A stretch of DNA of 64,000 bases. Origin: Clostridiales bacterium (lineage in GTDB: Bacteria > Bacillota > Clostridia > Peptostreptococcales > Acidaminobacteraceae). Shown piece after piece: positions 26,463-34,853 of this stretch. Location: assembly GCA_016342415.1 (NCBI GenBank), contig JAEIOD010000023.1:1-64000 (forward strand), in the 5' to 3' direction. Both the position numbers and the translations under genes were made by a program. The notes beneath the pieces are model-generated. The model was given only the letters and a program-made list of their open reading frames with translations, was not told where the DNA came from and ran no database searches. The stretch's first letter is position 1. The number at the start of each line of letters is the position of its first letter.

Positions 26463-27476
26463 CTATAAATCGATAGTAATACCAAGTTGTTTTTCTTTTG
26501 CTAGTTCCAATGCTATTTTAGAAGTCATCAAATCTTGAAGTGCTATTCCCGTCGTATCAAATATTGTAATATCATCATCTGATGTACGTCCCGGTTTACG
26601 ACCCAATATGATATCTCCCATTTCTGAGTAAATGTCATTTTCAGTTATGATCCCCGTTTTATAAGCTTTTTCTGTTTCACCAACATTGATGGCTTGATGG
26701 ATATCATCTACAACAACAATATTGCCTTTGAAAAGCTTTTCGTCAATTTCTTGTTTGCCTTCCATATCTGCACCGACACAACTGATATGTGTGCCAGGTT
26801 GTACCCAATCCTTTAGAATCATTGCCTGTCTTGAAGGTGTTGCAGTAATTATCACATGACTTGACTTAACGGCAGCTTCCAAATCAGTACCCGCTTCAAA
26901 AGTAATCTGTTTTGTGATAGCAAAATTATCTTTGAGCTTTTGAGCGATGGTTTTGATATAGCTGTGAGTTGTTTCAGCTGACATTGGATCATGTACGATA
27001 ACTTTGTCTATAGATGGCATCGCGTAAAGAGTTGCTGCAATTTCAAATTGAGCAATATGTCCTGTTCCGACCATAAGCATGGTTTTCGAATCTTTTTTAG
27101 CCAAGTACTTGGCCCCAATTGCGCCTGCTGCGCCTGTTCTCATACCTGTGATATGATCTGCATTTAGAATTGCTAGAGGGACACCAGTTTTTGCATCAAA
27201 GATCATAGTTGTACCAATCAAAAGAGGTAATCCCTTGTCTTTGTTGTCACCATACCAAGACACCAATTTTAATCCGAAAATATCGGCACCTTTTAAATGA
27301 CCAGATTTGATATCCATATCCGCTACTCCAGGATTAAATTCATGAAAAACCATAGGAAAAAGTGTTGTTTTGTCCTCTGCTTTTAGAATATACACCTGTT
27401 CTATGGCTTCAATCACCATAGGCATTTCCAAAACTTCCTCTAAAACCTTTTGATTTAAAACTTTTACTTGAAACAT
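26463..27476 (-). CDS. Ornithine cyclodeaminase / mu-crystallin family protein
   Basis: 337 residues. NAD(P)-binding Rossmann segment TMLMVGTGHIAQFEIAA near residues 131-146; the family's substrate region LKLVSWYGDNKDKGLPLL near 68-85 and the DHITGMRTGAAGAIGAKYLA block near 106-125. Members interconvert imines and amino acids (ornithine cyclodeaminase, ketimine reductase, alanine dehydrogenase, EutC-like). AGGAGG lies before the ATG. It is the first gene of a three-gene unit with an aminotransferase and a dehydratase, divergent from a PucR regulator, pointing to breakdown of a particular amino acid or amino-acid derivative. Confidence 0.87.
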   Translation of the reverse strand: MFQVKVLNQKVLEEVLEMPMVIEAIEQVYILKAEDKTTLFPMVFHEFNPGVADMDIKSGHLKGADIFGLKLVSWYGDNKDKGLPLLIGTTMIFDAKTGVPLAILNADHITGMRTGAAGAIGAKYLAKKDSKTMLMVGTGHIAQFEIAATLYAMPSIDKVIVHDPMSAETTHSYIKTIAQKLKDNFAITKQITFEAGTDLEAAVKSSHVIITATPSRQAMILKDWVQPGTHISCVGADMEGKQEIDEKLFKGNIVVVDDIHQAINVGETEKAYKTGIITENDIYSEMGDIILGRKPGRTSDDDITIFDTTGIALQDLMTSKIALELAKEKQLGITIDL

Positions 27477-27607
27477 ATATGACCTCCTGTTTAATTAAGT
27501 GCTGTTTTATTTGTTACTTATATTTTATAGAATATTTAGACAATAGTATTTGTACAAAAGCAAAAAATAATATATCATTATTGTATAAAGTACAAAAAGG
27601 AGTCTTT
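27477..27607. promoter_or_regulatory. Divergent promoter region with palindromic candidate operator
   Basis: This 131-base region separates the catabolic operon from its likely regulator. It contains a perfect palindrome TTTGTACAAA at 27549-27558 and a related TTGTATAAAGTACAAAA at 27580-27596. These are candidate PucR-family operator sites. No sigma-54 motif is present. Confidence 0.5.
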
Positions 27608-28750
27608 ATGTCTATTATGGTATCAGAAGCAATGCAATTGAATCACTTAAAACCGTTAAACTTAATAGCTGGATCATCAGGTTTAAATAAAAAAATTGAA
27701 AAGATTGGCATATTGGATCACGAAATCATAGAAGGTATTCCAGGTATGTTTACATCAGGAGATTTTGTTTTAACCACTTTTACACCCATAAGAGAAGATA
27801 TGGATGCCATCATTAAATGCATTAAAGATTTGATAGAGTGTCGGGCAACAGCACTTGCCATCAAAAGCATCTATATAACAGAATTACCTCAAACCGCAAT
27901 CGATTATGCCAACAAACACGACTTTCCTATTTTTATTTTTGGAAAGGATGTCTACTTTGAAGATGTTATTGAAGATTTGATGATCGGTATGCAATCAAGG
28001 AGTCATATTGAGATATTGGAATCAAAAATTGATGTCCTTTATAAAAACGAATTAAAGCCTTCACTTGTAAAAGAAATGGCCTTTGATTTAAATAGACATC
28101 TTCAATCTGAGCTACAAGTGTTTTTTTTGAAAGAAAAAAGGTATATAAATGATACAAAGATAATTCGTATAGCTGAAAAGTATAAAAGAAGCAGGCATCA
28201 ATATGAACAACACAGTGTGTTTAAGTACAAAGAAGGTTTACTGGTTATCTTTTCCTACCCAAAGATGAGTCTGAATCATGTGTCGATTGACCAGAAGTTC
28301 ATCTTCAACTTACTGGGAATTGATGCCTCAAAATATTATATGGGTTCTAGCGAGATCTTATATGATCTGATACATTTGGATCTTGGGATAAAACAAAGTA
28401 TTTATGCATCGAAGGTCTGTGAATTAGAAGAAAAGGACAAAATCTCATATCGTGATATAGGCATTTATAAACTGCTTTTACCTCATCAAGAGAGTATTTG
28501 GATCAAACGATATGTCGATGATATATTGGATCCGATTAACAATTACGACGATGGAAAACTTATTGAAACTGCGCGAATTTATATACAGTGTGGTGGCGAT
28601 ATTTTAAGAACTTCTAAAGAGATGTTTCAACATAAGAATACCATAAGATATAGAATTCAGAAGATGAAGTCTCTTTTGAATGTATCGTTAGAGGGTGATT
28701 TTTATGAACAGTTGTCTATAGCAATCAAATGTGAAAGGCTCGTAAGGTGA
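27608..28750 (+). CDS. PucR family transcriptional regulator
   Basis: 380 residues from the ATG at 27608 (AAAAAGGAG four bases upstream); the open frame extends further upstream without a ribosome site. The N-terminal 120 residues match the PucR sensory domain (MVSEAMQLNHLKPLNLIAGSSGL..., then GDFVLTTFT and FPIFIFGKDVYFEDVI). The C-terminal 60 residues are the PucR helix-turn-helix (ARIYIQCGGDILRTSKEM, HKNTIRYRIQKMKSLL). These regulators usually control adjacent catabolic operons for purines or amino acids. It is divergent from the cyclodeaminase/aminotransferase/dehydratase operon and very likely controls it. Confidence 0.9.
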   Translation: MSIMVSEAMQLNHLKPLNLIAGSSGLNKKIEKIGILDHEIIEGIPGMFTSGDFVLTTFTPIREDMDAIIKCIKDLIECRATALAIKSIYITELPQTAIDYANKHDFPIFIFGKDVYFEDVIEDLMIGMQSRSHIEILESKIDVLYKNELKPSLVKEMAFDLNRHLQSELQVFFLKEKRYINDTKIIRIAEKYKRSRHQYEQHSVFKYKEGLLVIFSYPKMSLNHVSIDQKFIFNLLGIDASKYYMGSSEILYDLIHLDLGIKQSIYASKVCELEEKDKISYRDIGIYKLLLPHQESIWIKRYVDDILDPINNYDDGKLIETARIYIQCGGDILRTSKEMFQHKNTIRYRIQKMKSLLNVSLEGDFYEQLSIAIKCERLVR

Positions 28751-28754
28751 TCAG

Positions 28755-29597
28755 ATGAAAAAAAGAATCTTGATAACAGGAGCGACAAGTGGCATTGGAT
28801 TAAAAACTGCAGAATCCTTGGCAGAACAGGGACATGAGCTTATTTTAGCTTGTAGAAATATAGAGTTTGCTGAATCCATAAGAGATAGATTGATCAACTC
28901 ATTTAACAATCCGAAAATTGATGTGATACATTTGGATCTTTCCTCTTTTAGAAACATAAGGATTTTTATAGACGAATTTAATCAGAAGTATGCATACTTG
29001 GATGTGCTTATCAACAATGCTGGTGCTTTCTTTGATAAAAAACATTTGTCTGAAGATGGTTATGAAAAAACAATGGCAGTAAATTTTTTAGGACAGGTGT
29101 TGTTAACAGAAGGTCTACTGCCGCCTTTAAAAACACCGGAACATGCTAGAATAATAAATATATGTTCAAAAGCTGCTTTTTCAGGAAAGCTTAATTTAAC
29201 TGACACCATGTTTGTTGATCAGACCCCAAATTTTAAGGCGTATTCAGCGTCGAAACTTGCTCAACTTATGTATACCATTGATTTGTCCAATCGTTTAAAA
29301 GACAATCATATTACCGTAAATGCTGTTCATCCAGGCAGTGTAGCAACAGGTATTTGGAAAGGTGAAGGTTTGTTGATGAAATTGATTTCACCTATGATGA
29401 GAAATAAAGCGGATCAACCTGAAATGGCTGCTCAAACACCGGTATATTTGGCAACCTCGCCAGATGTTCGTTACAACACTGGGGAAATGTATGAGAAAGT
29501 AGACCATGTTATGTCACTACCACATCATAAACTAGAACCTGACACAATAAAAAATCTGATGAAGATAACTTATGAGATTTTAAAGATTACGATTTAA
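28755..29597 (+). CDS. Short-chain dehydrogenase/reductase (SDR)
   Basis: 280 residues. Classical SDR features: TGATSGIG cofactor turn at residues 8-15, NNAGA near 89, a Ser-bearing ICSKAA segment near 136-141 and the catalytic YSASK (Tyr near 157, Lys near 161). The overall pattern, including ACRN after strand 2 and HPGSVATGI, is that of retinol-dehydrogenase/WW-domain-oxidoreductase-like SDRs, generally NADP-dependent. The substrate is unknown. It starts four bases after the pucR stop, so it is probably co-transcribed with pucR. A terminator follows. Confidence 0.9.
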   Translation: MKKRILITGATSGIGLKTAESLAEQGHELILACRNIEFAESIRDRLINSFNNPKIDVIHLDLSSFRNIRIFIDEFNQKYAYLDVLINNAGAFFDKKHLSEDGYEKTMAVNFLGQVLLTEGLLPPLKTPEHARIINICSKAAFSGKLNLTDTMFVDQTPNFKAYSASKLAQLMYTIDLSNRLKDNHITVNAVHPGSVATGIWKGEGLLMKLISPMMRNKADQPEMAAQTPVYLATSPDVRYNTGEMYEKVDHVMSLPHHKLEPDTIKNLMKITYEILKITI

Positions 29598-29626
29598 TCA
29601 TCACAAAATGTGGTGATTTTATTTTT
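29597..29626 (+). terminator. Intrinsic terminator
   Basis: ATCATCACA (29597-29605), AAA loop, TGTGGTGAT (29609-29617) with one G-U pair, then TTTATTTTT, right at the stop of the SDR gene. Confidence 0.82.
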
Positions 29627-29666
29627 GAAATGGGGTATACATACAATAATAGAGAAAGAGGTTTCT

Positions 29667-30491
29667 ATGGTGACGTTAAATGATTTGTTAGAACTTATAA
29701 AAAAAGATCATGAAACATTGATGATAGAAGCACATCAACAAATGCTGGCGAAGAAATGTTTCAAGTCTTATACCTTTCAATATAAAAGTCGGAGTTACGA
29801 CATATTATTCAATTTGATGACTCTGGATTTTATTGCGCAGTCAAAGATGCCGGTGAGTTTAAGGTCAAAACTGAAATCGAGAATTATTGAAGAAGAATAC
29901 TTAAAGTGGAAGTTTAAAAAAGAAGCTAGAGCTTTCTTTGATTTTTTAAGACTGAATTATGGTGATTTTGGAGACGTCGTTTTTACGGATGGCGAATCAC
30001 CGGATTTTATTATTCACAATGCTAAAGACCATGGGTATGAAGTGACAGAAGCAACTGATGCACATAATGCCAAATTTAACGAAACGGTATATCTTCTAAC
30101 AGGTATGGATACCGATACCAATGATTATCATGTTTATCTCAAACAAATTGAAAAGACATTAAAAAATAAAAAAAGCAAGGATCATAGTTTCCAACAGAGA
30201 CACTTACAGGCAATTGAAAGAATTCAAGAGAAAATCATAGAATGTATTTTAAAGAAAACTGAAAAATACAAGGAATATGAAGCGGATTTGGATTCTCGAA
30301 ACATCATAGTTTTTAACAACCGTATCGGATTTAGAAGACAAAGTGATTTTGATAAAATATGTCATGATATCAAAAATAATGATACAATTAGTGCATCGAA
30401 TATTGATAGTATCTTTATCATAAGCGGTACACATGATGTTATGGTGGAACTCAATAAATATGGCGACTTGATACAAGTGAAAAGAAAATGA
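29667..30491 (+). CDS. Unknown protein with a PD-(D/E)XK-nuclease-like segment
   Basis: 274 residues from the ATG at 29667 (AAAGAGG upstream). No signal or membrane segment. The segment SPDFIIHNAKDHGYEVTEAT, near residues 112-131, has the shape of a restriction-endonuclease-like core (an acidic residue in a P-D strand, then E-V-T-E in the next strand), but the usual lysine of E-x-K is replaced. The rest is helical and rich in Lys and Glu (ERIQEKIIECILKKTEKYK). The gene lies just before a Fur-box promoter and appears solitary. I do not recognise a family; the nuclease idea is tentative. Confidence 0.55.
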   Translation: MVTLNDLLELIKKDHETLMIEAHQQMLAKKCFKSYTFQYKSRSYDILFNLMTLDFIAQSKMPVSLRSKLKSRIIEEEYLKWKFKKEARAFFDFLRLNYGDFGDVVFTDGESPDFIIHNAKDHGYEVTEATDAHNAKFNETVYLLTGMDTDTNDYHVYLKQIEKTLKNKKSKDHSFQQRHLQAIERIQEKIIECILKKTEKYKEYEADLDSRNIIVFNNRIGFRRQSDFDKICHDIKNNDTISASNIDSIFIISGTHDVMVELNKYGDLIQVKRK

Positions 30492-30500
30492 TAAAATCTA

Positions 30501-30529
30501 TTGATAATCATTATCAATTAAGTTATTAT
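30501..30529 (+). promoter_or_regulatory. Fur box overlapping a sigma-A promoter
   Basis: TGATAAT-C-ATTATCA at 30502-30516 is a perfect 7-1-7 Fur box. It overlaps a -35 TTGATA (30501-30506), which is followed 17 bases later by -10 TATTAT (30524-30529). Binding of Fur with ferrous iron would block the -35 of the promoter for the ZIP transporter at 30614. Confidence 0.85.
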
Positions 30530-30613
30530 ATATGTATAAAGTATAACTTATATTACTAATATAAATAAGGTGATAAATTTTGATTGCCTAAATTATAATA
30601 AAGGAGAAAAAAT

Positions 30614-31435
30614 ATGTTTGATTGGTTAGGACAATTTACGCCCGTGCAACAGGCACTGATAGGTACGTTATTTACATGGGGTGTGACAGCACTCGGTGCA
30701 AGTTTGGTTTTTTTCTTTAAATCAATAAACAAAACCGTATTGAATGGTATGTTGGGATTTGCAGCAGGTGTTATGATTGCAGCCAGTTTCTGGTCGTTAT
30801 TAGCCCCTGGTATTGAAATGGCGGAAGAGCTCGGACAAACGGCTTGGTTGACTGCCGCAATTGGATTTTTACTCGGTGGTGGATTTTTATACCTAATAGA
30901 TAAATTGTTACCTCATTTACATATGGGATTGGAGACCTCACAAGCTGAAGGTCCCAAAACAAGTTGGCAAAGAAGTGTTTTGCTGGTTTTGGCCATCACC
31001 CTTCATAATATTCCAGAAGGTCTGGCGGTAGGTGTTGCGTTTGGTGCTGTAGCTGCAGGGACCGGTGGTGCAACTTTAGCTGGTGCAGTTGCTTTGGCAA
31101 TTGGTATTGGACTTCAAAACTTCCCGGAAGGTGCAGCAGTTTCCATACCTCTTAGAAGAGAAGGCTTTTCAAGAAAAAAAGCGTTTTTATATGGACAGGC
31201 ATCTGGTATTGTAGAACCGATCGCTGGTGTACTTGGTGCATTGGCAGTGATTAAAATGAGACCAGTACTACCATATGCATTAGCCTTTGCAGCAGGTGCA
31301 ATGATCTATGTTGTTATTGAAGAGTTGATTCCAGAAGCTCAAAGAGAAGAAGGTGGTTCTAAAACAGATGTTGCAACAATCGGTTGTATGATTGGATTTG
31401 CAGTGATGATGATTTTAGATGTGGCATTAGGATAA
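30614..31435 (+). CDS. ZIP family metal transporter (GufA/ZupT-like), Fur-box controlled
   Basis: 273 residues with eight predicted membrane helices. The metal-binding helices carry [15 protein letters not shown] (near residue 122) and [14 protein letters not shown] (near 168), the ZIP HNxPEG and NxPEG signatures. The family moves divalent metals (Zn, Fe, Mn) into the cytoplasm. The charge-rich histidine loop of many ZIPs is short here. AAAGGAG lies before the ATG. The perfect Fur box in the promoter suggests that ferrous iron is the relevant metal or that the transporter is induced under iron starvation. A terminator separates it from the convergent chemoreceptor gene. Confidence 0.9.
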   Translation: MFDWLGQFTPVQQALIGTLFTWGVTALGASLVFFFKSINKTVLNGMLGFAAGVMIAASFWSLLAPGIEMAEELGQTAWLTAAIGFLLGGGFLYLIDKLLPHLHMGLETSQAEGPKTSWQRSVLLVLAITLHNIPEGLAVGVAFGAVAAGTGGATLAGAVALAIGIGLQNFPEGAAVSIPLRREGFSRKKAFLYGQASGIVEPIAGVLGALAVIKMRPVLPYALAFAAGAMIYVVIEELIPEAQREEGGSKTDVATIGCMIGFAVMMILDVALG

Positions 31436-31443
31436 AATAGTTG

Positions 31444-31474
31444 AGGCGTGATTTCTAAGAAATCACGCCTTTTA
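31444..31474. terminator. Intrinsic terminator between convergent genes
   Basis: AGGCGTGATTTCT (31444-31456) pairs with AGAAATCACGCCT (31458-31470), followed by TTTATT on the plus strand. It can serve the ZIP gene and probably also the convergent chemoreceptor gene. Confidence 0.88.
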
Positions 31475-33442
31475 TTATAATTTGAAAGTTTCTATAGACT
31501 GATTCAGTTCTTGAATCATTTCATTTAAACTACTGATTGAAGAAACAACTTCCTGAATAGAAGCAGATTGTTCTTCTGTTGAAGCGGAGATTTCTTCTGT
31601 TGCCGCTGCAGATTGCTGAGCAATGGAAGAAATGGATTCAATGGTTTCCAGAACGCTCATTTTTGAGTGATCTACTTTTGTAATACCATTTGCAAGTTCA
31701 TGAATTTCCTCTAACATGCTTTTGCCTGTAACCGACATATCGTCAATCTTATGTTTGGCATCATTGATGGTAGAATCAGCATTTTTAATGGTAAGATTGT
31801 TTTCGTTCATCTGTTCATGCGTTTCATTGATCAAATGACTGATTTCATCAATTGTCGATTGAATCACATTGGTTGAGGCGGTTGATTCTTCTGCTAACTT
31901 TCTGATTTCATCTGCGACAACAGCAAATCCTCTACCGTGTTCACCAGCTCTTGCTGCCTCAATCGAAGCATTTAAGGCCAAGAGGTTGGTTTGATCCGCA
32001 ATGGTTCTAATGGCATCTACAACTGTTATGATATTACTTGATTTTACTAAAAGCATATCCATTTTTTTAGAGGTGTTGCCAGTTGCCTTAGACGTCATAT
32101 CAAAGACATCAATAACTTCTCCAAAAGCAGTATTAACATGCTGACTGCTACTATTTAAGTGTTCCGTCAGTTGAACCACTTGATTGACTTTGGTGTTCAT
32201 AGCATTCAATTCTTCTGATAAGCCGTTTGTGATGTGAAGACTTTCAGAAGTTGCTGATGCCTGAGATGTTGCACCATCTGCAATCTCACTGACCGTTAAA
32301 GCAATCTCATCTGATACAATCCCCATTTGATTGGAAAGTTCCTTGATGTTATTAGATGATTTAATGGTTTCCTGAGCTGTTGTCTGGATATCGCCAATGA
32401 TAGATCTTATAGCGTTGATGGTCTCCGTATAACTTCTAGCAAGAACACCTAGTTCATCGGTACGATTCAATAATTTTTCTTCGATGTGTTTAGTAAAATC
32501 ACCTTGAGCTGACTGTTCCAAACTTTCTTTTAAACCATCAATAGGCTTTCTAATATAAGATGAAATCAGTGTAGCGATGATAAATCCAAGAATGACTGCT
32601 ATTAAAATTGTAACAGCCAAAACAGTGCTTTGCTCTCTGATAGAAGCGAAGGCTATTTCCGTTGGCAATTGAACAACAATTCCCCAACCGACATTTTCTA
32701 GATAAGTATAAGCTGCTAATTTTTCATCATCTTCCCAAACATACTTAGCGACACCAGTTTTCCCCGTCATGACTTCAGACACAGGTTTTAAAGCTGAGGC
32801 ATCTTTCATCTCACTTACAAATTCAGCATTGGGGTGAGCGATGGTTTTTCCCAAATGATCTACGATAAATGCATAACCGCCTTCTGGTGCGGATGTCTTA
32901 ATGATATCACTTAATATTTCTAAATCAATACTGGCACCAATGACACCAATCACTTTGTTGTTTTTATAAACAGGTTCCGCTAAAACAATAATAGGTAGTC
33001 CTGTGGAACCGGAAATAAGAACATCTGAATAATTGGCATTGCCTTTCATGCCTTCAATAAAGTAAGCCCGTGTCGAACGATCTCCTAATTCACCGGATGT
33101 TTTATAAACCTGCATACCGGTTTCATCCATCACATAGATTTGACTGATCAGTGAAAAGTCATTAACAATGCCTTTTAAGATGGCGTCCATTTGACTACCG
33201 TTTAAACTGGACACTTCAGAAGTCTTTGACGACATGGTCATCACTTCTTCAAGACCACTTAAATTTACAGAAATCTCTTTTTTGATACTTTCTGCAAGAT
33301 TCTCATTGACTGTATAGACATTGTCTTCAATTCTATTGAAAGTGGATATAAAATTAATAATACTAATCGCGGATAATGGCAAAACAATGCTTAAAATAAT
33401 AATGACTCTAAGTTTAAATTTTAGCTTTTGATAAAACTTCAT
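31475..33442 (-). CDS. Methyl-accepting chemotaxis protein
   Basis: 655 residues. Membrane segment at 10-32, an extracellular dCache-type sensor at about 35-270 ([39 protein letters not shown]), a second membrane segment near 273-296, then HAMP (about 297-350) and a cytoplasmic methyl-accepting signalling domain with the hairpin tip [20 protein letters not shown] near 495-515 (tip core [12 protein letters not shown]). Chemoreceptors pass ligand signals to CheW/CheA. The dCache R-x-x-F and Y/D pattern is compatible with an amino-acid ligand, but this is not proven. AAGGAGG precedes the ATG. A terminator-like hairpin lies in its leader. Confidence 0.95.
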   Translation of the reverse strand: MKFYQKLKFKLRVIIILSIVLPLSAISIINFISTFNRIEDNVYTVNENLAESIKKEISVNLSGLEEVMTMSSKTSEVSSLNGSQMDAILKGIVNDFSLISQIYVMDETGMQVYKTSGELGDRSTRAYFIEGMKGNANYSDVLISGSTGLPIIVLAEPVYKNNKVIGVIGASIDLEILSDIIKTSAPEGGYAFIVDHLGKTIAHPNAEFVSEMKDASALKPVSEVMTGKTGVAKYVWEDDEKLAAYTYLENVGWGIVVQLPTEIAFASIREQSTVLAVTILIAVILGFIIATLISSYIRKPIDGLKESLEQSAQGDFTKHIEEKLLNRTDELGVLARSYTETINAIRSIIGDIQTTAQETIKSSNNIKELSNQMGIVSDEIALTVSEIADGATSQASATSESLHITNGLSEELNAMNTKVNQVVQLTEHLNSSSQHVNTAFGEVIDVFDMTSKATGNTSKKMDMLLVKSSNIITVVDAIRTIADQTNLLALNASIEAARAGEHGRGFAVVADEIRKLAEESTASTNVIQSTIDEISHLINETHEQMNENNLTIKNADSTINDAKHKIDDMSVTGKSMLEEIHELANGITKVDHSKMSVLETIESISSIAQQSAAATEEISASTEEQSASIQEVVSSISSLNEMIQELNQSIETFKL

Positions 33443-33809
33443 AAATCCTCCTTGATGATGGATACTTCCTCTTGGTACTTCTCACAATTTGTAACCACTT
33501 TTGATAATAAAAAAGAACGACAAAAAAACGTGTTACGTCTTTTGTCGTTCGAAGTCTACTGTTTGGAAAAGTTGTAACTTTTCCCATAGAATTCTGACTC
33601 TTATATTATATTCCAAACTTAGATAAAATAATAGAATGTAATATAAGAAAAGACGTAAAATGTATTTTAAATAATTATACCCAAGTAAAAACAGAGTAAT
33701 CTTGCTATCAATTAATATAATAGTAATCTTACTATAATGAAAATGTATTAATAATCCGATATAATAGATATAGGAATACTCTGAGAATATCAGAAAGGAT
33801 GAATAGAAT
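33443..33809. other. Divergent intergenic region, structured on the minus strand
   Basis: About 370 bases with no credible gene. Reading toward the chemoreceptor (minus strand) there is a hairpin GGAAAAGTT/AACTTTTCC (33584-33565) and then a strong terminator (33550-33509) that would end before the chemoreceptor start at 33442. An EcoRI-like palindrome AGAATTCT lies at 33589-33596. The remaining part up to 33800 is very AT-rich and must hold the promoter of the SLH gene. Confidence 0.5.
33509..33550 (-). terminator. Terminator-like hairpin in the chemoreceptor leader
   Basis: On the minus strand GAACGACAAAA (33550-33540) pairs with TTTTGTCGTTC (33525-33515) and is followed by six T (33514-33509). 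It lies 67 bases upstream of the chemoreceptor ATG, so it is either an attenuator or the end of an unseen transcript. Confidence 0.7.
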
Positions 33810-34844
33810 ATGTTGAAAGCGAAGAAACGCATCTTATCGATGACCTTAATTGGAGTCATCTTATTTGGGATGCTTATTAATGTTTATGCAACACCATCGA
33901 CTTGGGCGGAAGAGTTTGTCAAAGCGATGTTGTTAGAAGGGTTAGCAAGTGAAGAGATGCTTGATAGCGATAAGATGCAACAACCGATTACAAGGGAAGA
34001 ATTTGCTGAATTGACTGTTAGGCTTTATGCCAAATCAAAAGGCAAAACGGTTGACGAACTCATTGAATGGAATCCGTTTGTAGATTCAGACAATAAAATG
34101 GTCGCAAAAGCCTATAATATCGGTATTGTATCTGGTACGGGAGTTGATTCCGAAGACAGAAAATTATTTTCACCCAATAATCTTGTAACACGTCAAGAGA
34201 TTGCAGTCATGCTTGTAAAAGAATTAAAAATTCTTGATATCAATACCAGCAATAAAGGATCCTTGGTGTACTCTGATGAGGATACCATTTCATCATGGGC
34301 TTATGATGCGGTAGCATTTGCATCGGCAAATGGTATTTTATCTGGTGTAGGTGACAATAAAGTGGCACCAAAAGCCAATGCGACAAGAGAACAAGCAATG
34401 GTTCTAATTCATAAAATAGCTACTAAATATGGTTGGGTTGATAATCACTATACATCAAATCAGTTTAATGCAACGAATGCCTCACAAATTTTTGGCTTTA
34501 CTGTACCGAATAATAATGCCTCTGAAGTCATCGTATTTAAACATAACAATGGTCTTAAATATACTATTTCCAATATGGTAGATAGTTATAAACCTAATAT
34601 CAAACAACAACAAGTGGATATGATCAATATATTGTATCATTCGGATATGATCAAATACGATGCTTTAAAAACATTGTTTACACTGATTCAAAAAGGTTAC
34701 GATCCAATCTCTAAATCATTCAATTCATCTGAAACTTTATATATAAATCTAAATACAGGCAATACAACTACCACAAAGATCGCAGCTCCCTATATGACCT
34801 TTAAAGTAGACGGACAAATCGTAGTTGAGTATATCAACCAATAG
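33810..34844 (+). CDS. Exported protein with three SLH modules
   Basis: 344 residues. Signal peptide 1-27 (ending NVYA). SLH modules at about residues 28-85 (QPITREEFAELTVRLY), 88-145 (SPNNLVTRQEIAVMLV) and 150-205 (APKANATREQAMVLIH); each has the F/W...A.x.GI...G pattern typical of S-layer homology. They bind pyruvylated secondary wall polymer. The C-terminal 130 residues are unrecognised. AAGGATG precedes the ATG. The 2270-residue exported gene begins only nine bases downstream, so the pair is an operon, mirroring the SLH plus giant protein arrangement at 15.3-21.8 kb. Confidence 0.88.
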   Translation: MLKAKKRILSMTLIGVILFGMLINVYATPSTWAEEFVKAMLLEGLASEEMLDSDKMQQPITREEFAELTVRLYAKSKGKTVDELIEWNPFVDSDNKMVAKAYNIGIVSGTGVDSEDRKLFSPNNLVTRQEIAVMLVKELKILDINTSNKGSLVYSDEDTISSWAYDAVAFASANGILSGVGDNKVAPKANATREQAMVLIHKIATKYGWVDNHYTSNQFNATNASQIFGFTVPNNNASEVIVFKHNNGLKYTISNMVDSYKPNIKQQQVDMINILYHSDMIKYDALKTLFTLIQKGYDPISKSFNSSETLYINLNTGNTTTTKIAAPYMTFKVDGQIVVEYINQ

Positions 34845-34853
34845 GAGGATGAC

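Noticed and set aside
33533..33859. 108-residue minus-strand frame opposite the SLH promoter region
   Set aside because: Composed of AT-driven Ile, Tyr, Leu and Phe, crosses a strong terminator and the start of a real gene, and has no ribosome site.
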